Assembly: GCF_050948215.1 (NCBI RefSeq)
Contig: NC_135155.1
Coordinates: 19,061,001 to 19,125,000 of the forward strand
DNA: 64,000 nt
DNA from: Halictus rubicundus
Lineage: Eukaryota; Arthropoda; Insecta; Hymenoptera; Halictidae
Reading direction: 5' to 3'
Part shown: piece after piece, positions 40,201 through 55,200 of the stretch
How positions within the stretch are numbered: the stretch's first letter is position 1
Layout of the letters: each line of letters opens with the position of its first letter
The notes under the pieces: generated by a model
The model's input: the letters and a program-made list of their open reading frames with translations, nothing else
Told to the model about the DNA's origin: nothing
The model's database searches: none
Made by a program: the position numbers and the translations under genes

Positions 40201-43200
40201 GATGTGTGAGCAGTGCCAAGATGGTTGGTAGCTCTCACGGTGTACTCTCCAGAGTCAAGGACAGTCGAGTGTACAATGTCCAAAGCGACGAAACCGAAAT
40301 CATAGTAAGTTCGGAACCTGGAGCCGACAGTGACGGGTCGGCCATTTTGGAACCATTCGACTCTCATCGTTGGGTCGCCCATTGGTTCCAAACGGCATTC
40401 CAAATGGATATTCTTGCCTTCGCTGACTGGCTTAGGATCGCTCAATGGCTGCACGAAAATTGGCTTCGACTTTGAAATTTCTTCGATGTGGTAGTGGGGT
40501 TCGACGAATTTCGATTCCTCGAGACGTTGCGTTTTCTCGTAGGATACGCGGTGCATGCTGCTGGTGTCGACGCTCGAGCGTGCTGTAATCGAGATAAAAA
40601 CATAAATAATATATGTGTACAAGAGTTTTCATCGTCTTTGGAAAAAGAGAGATGAAAGAGAACTCACTTTCTACTACCATGGTAGCAGCCAATTGCGCTT
40701 CACCAAGAGCGTTTCTGGCAACGACGGTGTAAGTGCCAGCGTCTTCGGGTCTAACTTGAAGAATGTCGATGGCGACATACCCGAAGTCGTGGTAGGTTTG
40801 AATTCTGTTCGCGGCAGTGATAGCTTTTCCGTTGTGGTACCATTCGATTTTCATGGTCAAATCGCTCTGAGGTTCGACGCGAGCCTCAAAGTGGGCACGT
40901 TGACCTTCGACGATCTTATTAGTGCCCTTCAGATTACCCAGAAACCGTGGCGCCTGGGTCACCTGAGTTTCCTCTTGAACTTGTCGCGAATATCTGCTTG
41001 AGTCTTCGAGGGTTTGAATCTTCTGTAGTCCGGTGGGATGCTGACTGTCGAAGATGACATCGTTCTTGCTAATTACGCTCAGTTGAGCGGTGGTGTGCGT
41101 TTCACCGACGCGGTTGTAAGCGCGACACGTGTACACACCGACATCGTAAATCGTTACGTATTTTATTGTCAGCGCCACGTAGCCGAAGTTGAAGAACGTC
41201 GTGATACGCGAACCTGGAAGAAGAGCGTGCTACGTTAGAATCAGCCAAGCCAATCTCTATTAAACTATAGTATTTTATACTAGAAGACTCAATATGCTGA
41301 TTTCTCAGATGGTGATTAGTTAACGCAGATTTAAAATGTGAGAATGTTTTACGATTCATAACCTAGAGCGTTTTCTTGTTTTGAATTTTCAGCCAATTTG
41401 TTATCTTCGACTTAGCCCTTTAACCCTTAGTTACTATCGACATAGAAAATCGTTATTTTCGATAAAACACTGCAGTCTATTAATTGTACATAGAATGTGT
41501 ACATACTAGCTTCTACAGGGCGTCCGTCCTTGAGCCATTCAACTCTCAGGTCAGGATCGCCAACTGGCTCTAAACGTGCTTCGAAATGAGCGAATCCGCC
41601 TTCTCTAATGCTGTTCTGATCCTTGATAGGTGATTTGAATTCCGGTGGGCTAGTCGGTTCAGGCTGCTCCTGTACATACTTCTGGTGCATGGCCTGTTGA
41701 TAGGCTTCCAATTCCTCGGCAGCTTCAATATATCGCTGTTGCTCGGGGATACCCAATTCTGAAGTAACGCTTGTGCGTGCTGTAACAATATATGCAAATA
41801 CGTTGTAACAATTCAGAACAGAAAATATTTGCTGAACGAATTCCTGAATATTATCCCTCTACTACTCAAGGTCACATAAAGGTCACAGTATTATATTTCT
41901 TTTTTTTTAAACCACAAATAAGTTAAATATTTAAGATGCTCGACTTAGGTGGAACCAGCTTAGACGGTATATCTTCTAATTTTCTTTCTTCGCGGAATAA
42001 ACGATATGAAAATATTACCAAAGACACGGAGAGATGCGGAGCTGACAGCTTCTCCCAAGCGGTTCACAGCTCTCACAGTATAAGAACCCGCATCTTCAGC
42101 TCGTAGGTGCATTATATTGAGCGAGACGTATCCGAAGTTGAAGATGGTTGTGATTCTCGAGCCTAGAATGTAAAGGTTCGTGAATAAATACGCAGACGAA
42201 CGCAATATTAACCCTAACTAGGAAAGAGGGTGTTACAATGTCTAAAGTATGTTACTCTAACTTTCTACAACAGAAGATTTTTCAAAGCTTCATCAGTTGT
42301 GGTCTACACCTTAAAATTTGATTGCAATATCGTTTTCAGTCTAGCAAAGTGGGTTACTTACTGGAAACCTGGCTTGCAATAAGGTTGACGGGAGAAAATC
42401 GGATTTCTTAGTATACTTACTGGCTGTGATTGGCCTACCATCCTTGTACCACTCCACTTTCATCGTGGGATCACTAACAGGGGTCAGCTGCGCCTCAAAA
42501 TGGGCGTTTCGACCTTCCTGCAGCTCTCCTAGATCCTGGAGCGGGCGGATGAAGGCCGGCCGCTGTGGAGAGATCTCCTCCACACTCTCCTGCCGTTGAT
42601 ATTTTGAGTAATCCTCGAGCTGTTGGATATATTGAAGGCTATCGGGGTATTGGCTAGCCTGTTCGATTGTCGCGCGTGCTGAAATCATCGTTTCATTGAG
42701 AAAGAATTCGTCAAACCGTGAATTCGTGTCTCTACCACTTGCAAAAATTGTTCAACTTCTATGAGGGATCGAAATACAGTAACATCTCCGTAACTGTCGC
42801 AAAGCCGTCTACCGTAACTGTCAAAATTTCATCCCCACCACTGAGGGTTCCCCCTTGAAACCAGTCGACGTTTCTTTATCTGTTCTCGTTGGAACTTATA
42901 ATGTGATATGAAGAAATTAAATACCATTCAAACAAGTTCATAATACTTTCGATCCCTGATTTCTGTACAGTCATCTTTTCGAATGAATTTCGATGAAAGA
43001 TATTTTACCAGTCACGCTGAGGGTAGCTCGAGATTCGGCGACTCCAGTCGAACTCACGACACGGCACACGTATTCGCCGCTGTCTTGTATCACGATGCTG
43101 ATGAGGTCGAGAGAAATGAAGCCAAATCGGAAAATGGAAGTCGCTCGGGAACCTGGGAACACGTTGAATAGAGTCCAGTCAGATTTAGCTTTTAAAAATG

Positions 43201-46200
43201 GATTAATTATTTTCTAGTTTGGAAAATTCTTAAGTCGATTTGATGCGTCGAATAGTTCCCTATTTTTAAAATTATGTTAGAATATGTTAGATCTATCTAT
43301 CTTGAAAATAGAGTAGTTTCTAATACGAAAGTTTGATAAGGGTTAAGCGGGACGTGAAAGCTTTCGGAATTTAAAAAAAGGAAATGAACTTACTCGCATC
43401 GAGAGCTCTTCCATTGACATACCACTCTACCCTCATGGTGGGATCGCCCACCGGTTCGATTCTGGCCTCGAAGTGAATTCGTCCACCCTCGATCTGATGG
43501 ACGTCCTTCAATGGTATAATAAAACGTGGCGGTGGATAAACTCTGTCCTCCTCAGGCGGAGGCAAATACGGCTTGGCACGTTCCACGTGTCGCAAATAAA
43601 TCACTTCGGGGCCAGGCGCAGGTCTACAACAATTTTTGATTATTTTCGCTAGTCTCGATTAACTCAACTCTGAAGTAGAATTACTTCAAGTCGTACCATT
43701 AAGCTTCCAGTTTGCATAAGAGAAAAATTGTTACATTAATAGCCTGTACATACACTCGATTAAATTTACAAAATATTCGTATACAGTTCTCCCAAAAATG
43801 TTCAGTTCTCACACTTTAGAAATACTCGGTTCTGGCGAGGGTCATATATCGGATAGGAGAAACTATTCTTTGATTCACTTAAACGTAGAAAAGGACAACA
43901 AGGCTCTAGAGGCCTCGGTTACCCAGGAATGCTGCAGGAATCGCAAATGACCCAACTCGATAAATGTCCAAAACACGGTTCTGGCAAGGGTCATATATCG
44001 GGTAGAAAAAACTTTTCTTTGATTCACAACGATATACTTGACCCGTGCTATGTTACACTCCTCAGCGTCCGAGGCCTCTCGAGCTTTGTGGCCCCTCTCG
44101 GGGTATACCCCGTGGTAGTGGGGATAATTCCGCGACATTTATCATCCAGGCCTCGGCGACATATATCGAGAATTCACTGAATCTGATAGTGGTTGATTAC
44201 TAACTCTGGTTCGATGACTTTCGTCGGTCGGGGTAAATTCAGGCGTCTTGGTTCGGGGGCTGCTCCTTTCGGTGTCTCCACGAAAAGCCGTGCTCGCGTT
44301 GCAGTAGAGCCGGCTACATTCTGCGCTGTGCACTGATACCAAGCTGCATCCGACAATTTCGCGTAGGATATATCCAAAGATGAAGCTCCGCTCCCATCCG
44401 TCGATATACGCACATCCGGTCCAGGTGTTAGTGGTACACCGTCCTGTTAAAAGACAATTTCAATCGATTCTCTTATTAATCCTTTCAGGTTGTCTCTTCC
44501 GAGTTTCAATGCACAACAAATTTATATAAAGACGTAGTTTACGACACAACTCTCGTGATCAGTGTAGTTCTAAAAGCGGTGTTTTGATTAGCGAATTTTC
44601 TTGTTGAAATTACCTTCTGCCAAGTGATACGCGGTACAGGGGTGCCAACCGCGCGCGCCATGAACACAACCGGTTCCCCTTCCTTCACGTTCGTTGTTGT
44701 GAATCGTTCCACGAATTTTGGCGCAACCACTTGTTCCTTCTCGATGACATTCAAGTTACATTGGAAGGACGTTTCTCCGGCTTTATTTCTCGCGACGCAG
44801 GTGACGACGCCCGCGTCTGCGCGGCTCACGTTGGTGATCATCAGTGAGTTGTTGCCGGATTCGTTCACCAGGATCTTGTGAGTGAAGTCGTTGGCCACTT
44901 GTTGGCCGTTTATGTACCATGTTACTTCCGGATATGGACGGCCGGTTACGCGACAATCAAACCTAATAAATAATACAATTTTTAATAAATACGCGTTGTT
45001 GCATTATTCGTTAATATTATAACCTTAATATATAACTTCTTTGTAAGCCCACATTTACCCCCAGCACTTGAAGTTTTTGGGGGCGGGGCATCACTCTGAG
45101 GTGGGGATGAGTCTTCTATGAAACCACGCCCACTTTTACCTCTACTTCTTTACCCCCACTGGTCCTCACACCCCCTTGCCCTCACTTGTGAACCCAGAAC
45201 CCATCAGCTGATGTAGTGTCAGAGTATGACCAGCACATGTGGTGCCAGGAGGCGTGGTCGAAAACTCACCTACCCTATGCTACTTACTAGATTAAAAATG
45301 GAACGTACCTGGTCATTTTTCCTTCGGTAGCATCACGATCGGTGCAGGTGCGGACGAAATTTGGCGGCAGAACTTTGCCAGAGTCGGACTCGCCGGTCGA
45401 TTCTACTTGCTGAGTCTTAACTGTCTCTTTCTGATAGGCCTGGTAAGCTTGATCCACTTGGTCGGCACTGGACTCGATGGCAAGGTAGGCGGAGCTGACG
45501 GTGCAACCTTGAGGATTTTCTGACAGCAAGGTGTAGTGGCCGCTGTCTTCCGGTAGAGCGACTCTGATCCTCAATGTGGCTTGTTGGTTCGAGTAGCTCA
45601 TCTCCACGCGTTGCGAGTCGCGGATCCTTTGGCCGTTTTTGAACCAAGTTAACTGAAACAAACAACGTTCCAATCAATTCGATGATTCATTGTAAACCCT
45701 TAACGTTTCGAGCATTTTTTTGTGCCGTCAGCAATCCCAACTGTACAATGAAACACTCGAGACCAAAAACTTTATTCTGTGAAGGGAACATTGAAAATAT
45801 ATTTGCCTTGATTTGTCTTATCTTGTTTATGAATGTTTCTATAGCGATATTCACGGAGAACAAGTATTTAAACTTACTCTCGGTTTCGGATTGCCAGAGA
45901 TCTTCGCTGTGAAAACGGCGTCCGATCCTTCGACGAGCTTCGAGTTTCTTGGCTTCTGCGCGAATTGCGGAGGTGCAACCGGTCCCAGGTTACGATCCAC
46001 CGTCGTCGAAATCTGCACGTCCGATTCGCCCACGAAACGGCGAGTAATCGACTCTCGAAATTCTGTCTCTCGCAGCAGTCTGTACTCGAACGTGTCGACC
46101 TGTAATTTCATCGAATTAACATCCCTTCTCTGTCTGCGGCCAAAATAAAAAGTTTCCTGCAAATATGTCTCGATCGAGAAAATACAGGGTGTTTCGTTTC

Positions 46201-49200
46201 GAAAAAAATTTCTTTACAAAAATTGTTCTGTACGAAGGGAACAATCTTATGGCGTAATTTATTCAGGACTCGAATGGTAGGTAAACAAATTTTTGTCGTA
46301 ACTTCAGTGCGTCACGAGATATTTCCGTTTTCAGATAGATGAAACACCCTGTAAATGCCCTAGACGAAGATATTGAACGAGTAGTAACCTTGAAGTCTTC
46401 GATACTGGTGGAAGATCCATTCATGTAGCTTCGTTTGTCAACTGTTTGCTGATAGCTACGCTGTTGGAAAGTCTGACTTCCTGTTTGGCTCTTCTGTTCG
46501 GTCGACTGGAAACTCTGCGCGAATTCCTTCCTGTAACCGCCCATCTGCTGCTGCGGAGGCCCGAATCCTTCTGGCTGAATGTAGACCGAGCAAATCGCTT
46601 CGCCTAAACAAGTTATACAAAAATAAGAATTTTCGTTGTATCTGTAACTAAGTTATGCTGATAAATCATAACGTATGTTAATGACTTACCATATTGGTTC
46701 TTAGCACTGCACGTGTACTCGCCCTCGTCTCCGGGACCGATCTGATTAATTTGTAGAGTCACCGTTCCAGTTTTATCGTCGTAAGACATCCGAATTTTCC
46801 ATGACTCTAACAATGGGGCACCTTTGTGCGTCCAGGAGACAGCGGGCTTAGGGTTTCCCCTAACGCGCCCTTCGAAAATTGCGTTTCCACCCTGCGCGAA
46901 TCTGGCGTTCTTGAAGATTTGCTCGAAAACCGGCGGCGATGGATCACCGGGTCTGCCGGAAAATCTGTACAAACACGGAAAATGTCATTTTCCAACCTTT
47001 CCAAAAATAATTCCCTACTTCCTATTCGACAAAGAAAGATTAACACCTTGACCGCCACGTCGGTCATATATGAGCACCACAACTTCTTTACCAAAGTTGA
47101 AACTCAATTTTGACTAGAATCTATTGATGAAAACAAATTTTATTAGGATGTACGAGGTGTGAGAAAGTTACCACAAAGTCATCCACTGAGCGAGAATGAA
47201 TATTTTAAAACGAACTTACTATGACTTTATTTATAGCTTTCGATTCTCGTATAGAAAACATGACGGACTTTTTGAGGGACGTAAGTATGTAAAAATATCG
47301 AGGTACTTACGCTGGTACCGTGGGCGTCGACTGCATCACAATCTCCCCTTGAACTGCAAAGAAAAAGAAAACGAAACGTTAGGTCATCACGCAATGAGGA
47401 GCACGTACTATGTGCATCCGTTATACAATTTGCGGAAACGTAGAAATGTCGTTAACAGTACGGAGGATGAAGAGAAGACGCGATTCGAGAGGAGACTTCA
47501 ATGCGAGGATAGACACTCTAAGGGAATGACGAAAATAGAGAAATAGGTGTTATTGCATACAATACGTTTATTTTAGACCTACCAACATGATTAGAAGAGG
47601 GAACCATCATTTAACTTATGTTCCTTACAACCAGCTTAGACAGCTTTTTATTTGCATAAAGATTCTACTCGTGATACGGATTTTATGCATTTGTGATAAA
47701 AATGGCCGCTTTGGAAATACAAAACAGAGAAAAATAATTTTAAAATACTGATAAAATAAAAATACTGATGAAATTATAAATTTAAAAATACTGTCGCTTT
47801 ATGTCCAACTTATTAAAATTGTTAAGAAAAGAAATAAATGTGTACGTAGCTCTTATGGTTTGCGATTAAAACAGGCAATTTTTATTTTACAGAAAAATCC
47901 GCAGTGACAAGTCAGAACTTCCGAGTCGGGATAAATCTGTAGAATTGAACGTACGTCACGGACATATCGAATCGCGTCAATAACATTGAGCGTTAGAATA
48001 ATTTTTATGTCCGCTTTCCTTTTTCACGATTCTGGAAGGAATTTCGTTCTCGTTCGAAGCGTTCATCCGAAAGAAAAATGCACGTCCGAGCTTTCGCCCG
48101 ATTCTTTTGGCGCTCGTTATTCTTATTTCTGGGCACGCGCCTCCTCCATCTGCATTTCCTCTGATTCCTCCGAACTGGGCTAGAACGAATCGAGGAAACG
48201 AACCGTTGATGCCGTTTTTTACGCTGTCGTCGTCACGCGCCGTGCGGTTCACGCATTTTTTCCACAGACTTGTCTGCGTCTGGACGCAGTTAATTCAATT
48301 ACAGAGTCTTTCTAGCTTTTTTCCTCGAAAGATGAAGTAACCATCGAATTTATTCAGATAACAATAAACGTGTTACTCGAAATCTCGGTGGTCCTGCAGG
48401 CTGGCCTATAAGTCACTTTCCCATTTAAAAGACGGATAACTTTTTCTGAAATTTTTTTGTTTCGGAGTTTTGTAGTTCTTTCTTTGGAAATTTCTAAAGG
48501 AAAACTTCACATTTATGTACTTTGATTTTCTGGCAATTTTTAAAGTCGATATTTGCCACTTAACGTGTCAAATGTAGAACAAGTCAAGAACGTGTAAAAA
48601 TAACGATTCTTCGAGTGAGTTAATTTGCATCTTGGGGCTCTTCCTAGTTTGACGATAAAAAAGTGATGTGAAAAGGCTCGAGCGATCGCAGGTGGCTAAA
48701 TTAATAAATCATGGAAGGAAATTAATTGGTAGATCCTACAAACGAAGATAAACATTCGATATAATCTTGGTGCACACTGCTAAAACTACTTTCGTTATCA
48801 CGGTTAAGCGGCTAAGTAGATTCTAGGGGCAATGACGCCACCGTTCGGAAGTCTCAACTGCATTCGCATTCAATGCATATGCTATAACATAACCTGGCAC
48901 AATAATTCAAAACCTTTAATATATCAATTATTTTAAAAATTTGTTAATATTACACGTAATATCGTCATGTAATGTAACACGGTACAGGTGTAATGTTTAA
49001 ATGATGTATGTTACGTTTAGTTAATTCCAGGATACCAACAATTTCATTTTAGAGCGTAGGGGGTACATAAATCTTTTTTGTGTATCGTGATATATACAAA
49101 ATCAATAGCACGTTTTTATCGTTTCAAAATTGGAAGACGATGGTATAAATTGAACAGTGACGTTTTATTGTGCCAATGCACGTGGGAGGTGCACAATAGG

Positions 49201-52200
49201 GAATCAAAAATTTGGTATGACAGCCTCGAGCGTAGACATGTCTTTTCGACTGTAGATGAATTAACATATTTTGATATTTCGCAATGAAACATTGCACCAT
49301 TGATGTTAACCCCCTCCCCTTCGCTCCATATCTAAAACGCAGATTAACACGTCAACACACTATAGAGTTTAACGGAAAATTTAACACGTTGTCTTGTCAG
49401 CGTCGTTCGAGTCACTCGGGATAATAATATATTTTTGTTCCGCCAAGCCAAGAGTTTCATGGACCTCCAAATAAAACTTTGGAAAAAATTCTAAGAACAA
49501 AACGATTAAAAAATATCGATATTTATACTTTTTGGTTAAAAATAACAGTTATTAATGCCCAAAAAAAATTGGATCCTCCTCCTCGACAACGATCTGATTA
49601 AGATCGTGAAGTGGAATAGGGAGCTCCAAGTATAAATCGATGTTTACTCGAAAAAGGGCCGAAGAGGAATAGGCGTTCGTTAAGAGTGATTTTCTATGAC
49701 GGTTGTCGATGACATCGACCCGAAGAGGCACAAGGTGCTTGTCCACAACCTTGCGAGGCGGAAGGTCAGCCGGGGCTACAGACACGTCGTCGTCTACCTG
49801 GCGCAATAAAAAGAATGAAATATAGCGTCGGAGCGGAAAAGAGAGCGGTACCATTTTCGCTCGGACGGCGGCGACGGCGACGGGGGCGTGCGATGTCAGG
49901 GAGAAGGATGTAATGTGGTCGGATAACCACGGGATCCTATTTTTGCATCCAGATGGGGATCGCGTTACCGTGGGCCATTTTAGGAGCAACTATCTTTGCG
50001 CGGCGCCCAGCGCCGCGACGCGTCGCGTCTACGCCGGCCGGACTACATGCACCTCTCGACCAATCGCCAGGGACGTTACGCAAAGCTAGTCACTGACCAA
50101 AATAAAACAGCTCCTAACGCTGTTTCCCTTCTGCCCACCACTACTCGCGCCGGGTCTTTTTCTCTTTCTAGCCCCGACCGACAATATTTAGCGGATGTTT
50201 ATTGCAAACACTGTTAGCTAGAACGTTCGGGTATCCGGACCGTCAATTTCCCTTCGGTTTTCGAAGAGGAGCCCTGCTATCCTTGCCCTTGTCACACCCA
50301 AAAGTGAAATGGTGCAATGGAACCTCGATTATCCGAACTAAACTAGAGAACGCGAGTGTCCGATTTATAGAACAGTTACCTATTGTTAGTTACAATGCTA
50401 GATTCAGTCTTTACCGATTCGTACAATAAACAGTGTTGCATATGGACCACCTTGGAGTAACCTATTTAAATTTCAAGCTTGTTGGAATAATGGAGGCTTC
50501 GGATATCAAACGTTCGAATAATCAAGGCCCTACTATACTTCCAAAAGTAGATTCCAAAAGTTCGTGCCCGATTTGAAAGTAAAATCTCTCTACGTTTTGC
50601 AAGCTAGTGGATTCCTTTTTCTTAAAAACTGCATGATTTCTTTGCACAGAAGGTCTGGAGGCCTTTGTACAGGGTGTCCCATCTGAAGTAGGCCAATCTA
50701 CATATCTCCCTCATTTTTTATGACATAAAACATTTTAATGGCACAATATCAATGGTTTCAAGGCGGAATGGTTCAAAGGAGAAATGTTGCTTGAAGGATT
50801 AAAAATATTATTTACATTAAGTTAATGTATAATTAATTTTCAAATATTCTTGTATGCAAGACTGAGAACGAAACTAAATCTCGGAATATTCTCTTATTGA
50901 AATAACTGTACATCGATTACTATTTCCGATACTTTTGATTTGAAATGTACCAGCTGTGGTTAGCTGTCACCCCGTTCGCCTCTCTCTCTTTCTGCGTCTC
51001 ACGACCGATAGACCGTCGTCGGTTATTGTTTACAGGCCGACCAGACAGGTTGCTTCTGTCGCAATCAGCTGTTTTCAGACTTAGGAAGTCGAAGCGTAAT
51101 CTACAGCGATTAAAAGCCACCCGTTGACCGTTTAACCGATCGCTGTGTACCTACGACAGAAGAAATAAGTAGGCCGAAACCACTGCCAAAGGTGGGCGAA
51201 ATCGGATAAATTGCACCGTTGCGTTTTAATCGGCTCGTTCGGCTACGGTTCTTGAAAACTAGCTTGACCACAGGGCACTTTCCTCTTCGGCATTACCTTA
51301 GCTTAGAATAGGTTGGACCGAAGGTGTCAACGGGACCTGCCCGTGAGACATAACAAGTCTATCCTTTTAGAAAAAGTTCGGAAACTCGATTGCTTATTTT
51401 TTGGTCCCCTTGTTCAGAAATTACATGGTGCTTGCCGTCTGAGATAGGCAAAACTGCGATTTTATTCATAACGTGCGCTTCTGTAGAGAATTATTTGGTT
51501 ACCTTTGTTTACAACATGGTCGCCGTCGCGTTTATTTCGGTAACAATCTTCGTAGCTATAACATTCTATTAAACAGAGGGTATCCTTTCGTAAACGACGA
51601 AAAAGATTAGAAACTCTTCGAATATTGTATGTTGGAATTTTAAATAACAAAATAGATATTTGGAGCTTTGACTGAAAGACATATATATTAAATAGACATT
51701 TTCTTCTTTCATTTATAATTTGAATATATTGAAAATGATATGTCTCTTTATTTTTCATATAAATGCATAAAACCCAAAATTGTTGCGTATTATTCATTTG
51801 ATTTTCATGATCAAAAAGCTGGTCCAATCAACGACACTATATGTTCTTACTTCTCGGCTTGTTATTCGCAAATGTTCATTCATCTAGTAGTTTCTCCCAT
51901 TTCTTTTCAGGGAACCTGACTCACGACCATTCTGATCGACCAGTTTCATTGAGAGATCGAAATACATACTTCCGCGTTTAGGCACTCGTATGATAACGTA
52001 AAAGTATTCGTGAAGCAGTTCGAATCTCTCTTTTGATTACAGCACGTCTGCGGATGTGAGGTAATAGGCTATTACTTTCAAGGTTTGTTCTATTTATAAG
52101 TTTTTCGGAGGTGATTAAGCACAGTTATACCTGCTAAATTTAGAATGACAATGCGCAGTCCGAACGATAGAATGGAAATCATTCTACCATTAATTACGCA

Positions 52201-55200
52201 AACAGACCGGTAGCAAATATGAAGCCATTTTTTGCAAGCAACTGAACATTACATTTATTCTACAGATAATGTAAATTCATTTTTCGTTCAAAACGAAATA
52301 TGCCAATGGAAATACAAGTAAAATCAGGAGTAGGGTAAAGGTCCCAATTACTGTGCCCATATCAATTATCCTTGACATATAATTAACATACATCTCTTTT
52401 TACTGATTTTACTAATTCTGATGACAAAAATCGAATATCTCTTTTTTAGCATCCATTACGCTTTAGAAATAAGTATAATTCATATAGGCACATAACAATG
52501 ATCGCGTTTGATTAAACTATTGTGTTAATAGCACTACTAAATAATAAAAATAATCATAGAAATAATTATTCCTCAGTTGAAAGATGTACATTCCACTTTC
52601 CATGGTACATCCTCCTTTCTCCAATTTGTCAACACATTCTCGGGCTCGTATAATTAATGATCAGGGCGATGACGTCCAGCAATATTTTTAATTCCACGAA
52701 ACGCAAGACGCCTTGTCGGTTTTCCTTTATTAATAATGATGATTTAGTAGCGTGCCGCATCGTCGCCTCGCGTGAAATAGCAGACGCTTGTCACAGCTGA
52801 CGAAAGCTGCGTTGTCAGTTGTTTCTTGTATCCTACGCATCATTTGTATTCCGAATTTACTCTCTGGCCGATACTCTGATTTTCACTGACATTTAAGAGC
52901 TCTGGCAATGGACGCGTTAAACTTCGAGTCGGCTAGAAACAGTGACCAAAGAGATAATCGTGCGTTAATGTCACGATAAAAGATGGCCGAAAAATAACTG
53001 ATACACGAACTTATAATAACCCCTGACTGACACATCAGAACCTCCGAAACTCTTCAATTTTCTAAAGAAACTTTTATCCGGCTGCAGTCATTTTAAATTA
53101 AACTCTTATAAATTAAAGATTTCCTAAGTCAATTGTCCCAAAACGAAACGTATTTGTCTTGTTAAGAATTTTAATAAATCAAGAAGGAAAATACTCATCG
53201 AATACTATTCATCAAAGAATAAATTTGCGTAATCACTTGTCATCGTTTGTATCAACCGAATCAAGAAGTAGTCATTGATGACACCTACGCGTTCTCTTCT
53301 CTCCGTATCAGCAATTAAAGGTGCAAATATTTAAACGTTTTTTGGATTCCGGGAGATAGTATCAACGCTATCAAAAAATTTTTGGTACAAGTGCCAAGAA
53401 TTTGCAATCATAACATGAATGCCATAACGTATCCGTGACGTCTTCAGGCATTAAGGACACATCAGTTGAATCTAAACGAATGAAAATAATCCATGAACAC
53501 CAGCGACAGATGAAATCGCAATTTATTACAAAAATATAAGAAAGAAGAAAACGGTGAACAGAGAAGAAATACCAAATGGATGTGAAAACAGTTGTTTGAG
53601 AAAAATTGTAGGACGGTACAATGAAAGTGACAATCAGAAAAAACTGCGTTGCCCCGTAATTAAATTTGACAATTCGCCACGAAGCAATTGCACTCGTGAA
53701 GCTTTCGAAATTCTCTACGGTACAGTCTCAAGGGACTTGTAATCATGAATCAAGTATGAGTACGTGGCCGATATTTTTGGTTCGTTCTCGCGGCGAGTCT
53801 CATTCGTCGGAGCCGCAACGAGCGACCAAAATTTATCGGCCTTCCGATAAAATTTAGACGCTCCAAAAATTACCGAACACTCGCCGAGAAACAAACGAAC
53901 GACTTAACGCGCGGAGGGATCTGCCAAAACCGTTGTCGAAAACAAATTGATGACCCATTCATTCCGGTTGCGTAACTCTGATACTTGCTTCTGCGGATTC
54001 CAAACAATTTCTTGAACTCGTCACACTAATGCGTTCGAATTTCTCTAGCGTTCGAAATCTGGATCAATCATGCTGTTACGTAGATCGGATAAACAGAAGC
54101 TTCGAATATTCGCTTGCATTCTGTATATCATTAATAGATTTCAAGTTTCGTGCATTTAGAATTCGCACTCATTGCAATAAAGAAGTTGTTGAATATACAT
54201 TTACATGTTATATTTATATCATCAATTTCTTTTTTACTCCAATGAACTTTACAATTTGATATATCTAGGCTACGGGTTTCAATAGTTTAGAATCTGTGTA
54301 TAGTAAGTAAATTATGTTATAGTTTACGATGATTCCTACTATATAAATATAGCACGATCTCAAAATACAGAATCATTTCAAATTCTTGCATCACCTTCAC
54401 TTGAGAAAAAGTTTACTTCATTAATTTAACCCTCTGAGTGCAGAACAATTCAAATAGAGACTAGGGTAAGGGACCCAATTACTGTATACTAATTATGCAT
54501 CCTACACTGACAATGATTACGTTAATTTCAATGAACAATACTTACAATTGTGCGGCTCTTAAATTTCATTCGTCAGTTGTTTAAAAAAAAAACATGAACC
54601 AAGTGAAAAATATTATGAACAAATTTTTCAAAAAGATATTCAGAAAAAGCCACTGAACATATTAAATTAATAAATATTTAAATGAATTGCAGTAAATAGT
54701 TTTGTAATTGTAAGTACTATTCTGTCAATTTTATATCTATTTCTCTGAACATCACTACAGAGTGTTTATTTTAAGATTAGTAAACATGACTAAAGATAAA
54801 ACATCACAATGCATTCTAATGTGTATAATGTATGGATTTGCATAAAATCCTGTATCGAATATAATATCTCATGACTATATAAAAATCTGACGTCAACAAA
54901 AGCAGGGAAGATCAAAGTGGGCGTATCCAAGAAAAATGAGTGCTAAACATTTCGATCAGGATGATTAAACGAACAAGAATATTCTGACACTGACAAACTA
55001 GCCAGTGCCTTATTTTGGCCAAATGATTCATGGGGTTCAAGACGCAACTTTCCCGCCCTAGCGCATTTTTCTTCGATTACGCGCCCTAAAACAGAACTGT
55101 CTTCTTTTTCCCCATTTTCGGATGGGATTCTGGCACGATTCCGATTTTTGCATGGGATCGCGCAACAAGCTCCAGAATCATAAACACAATATAACAACTA

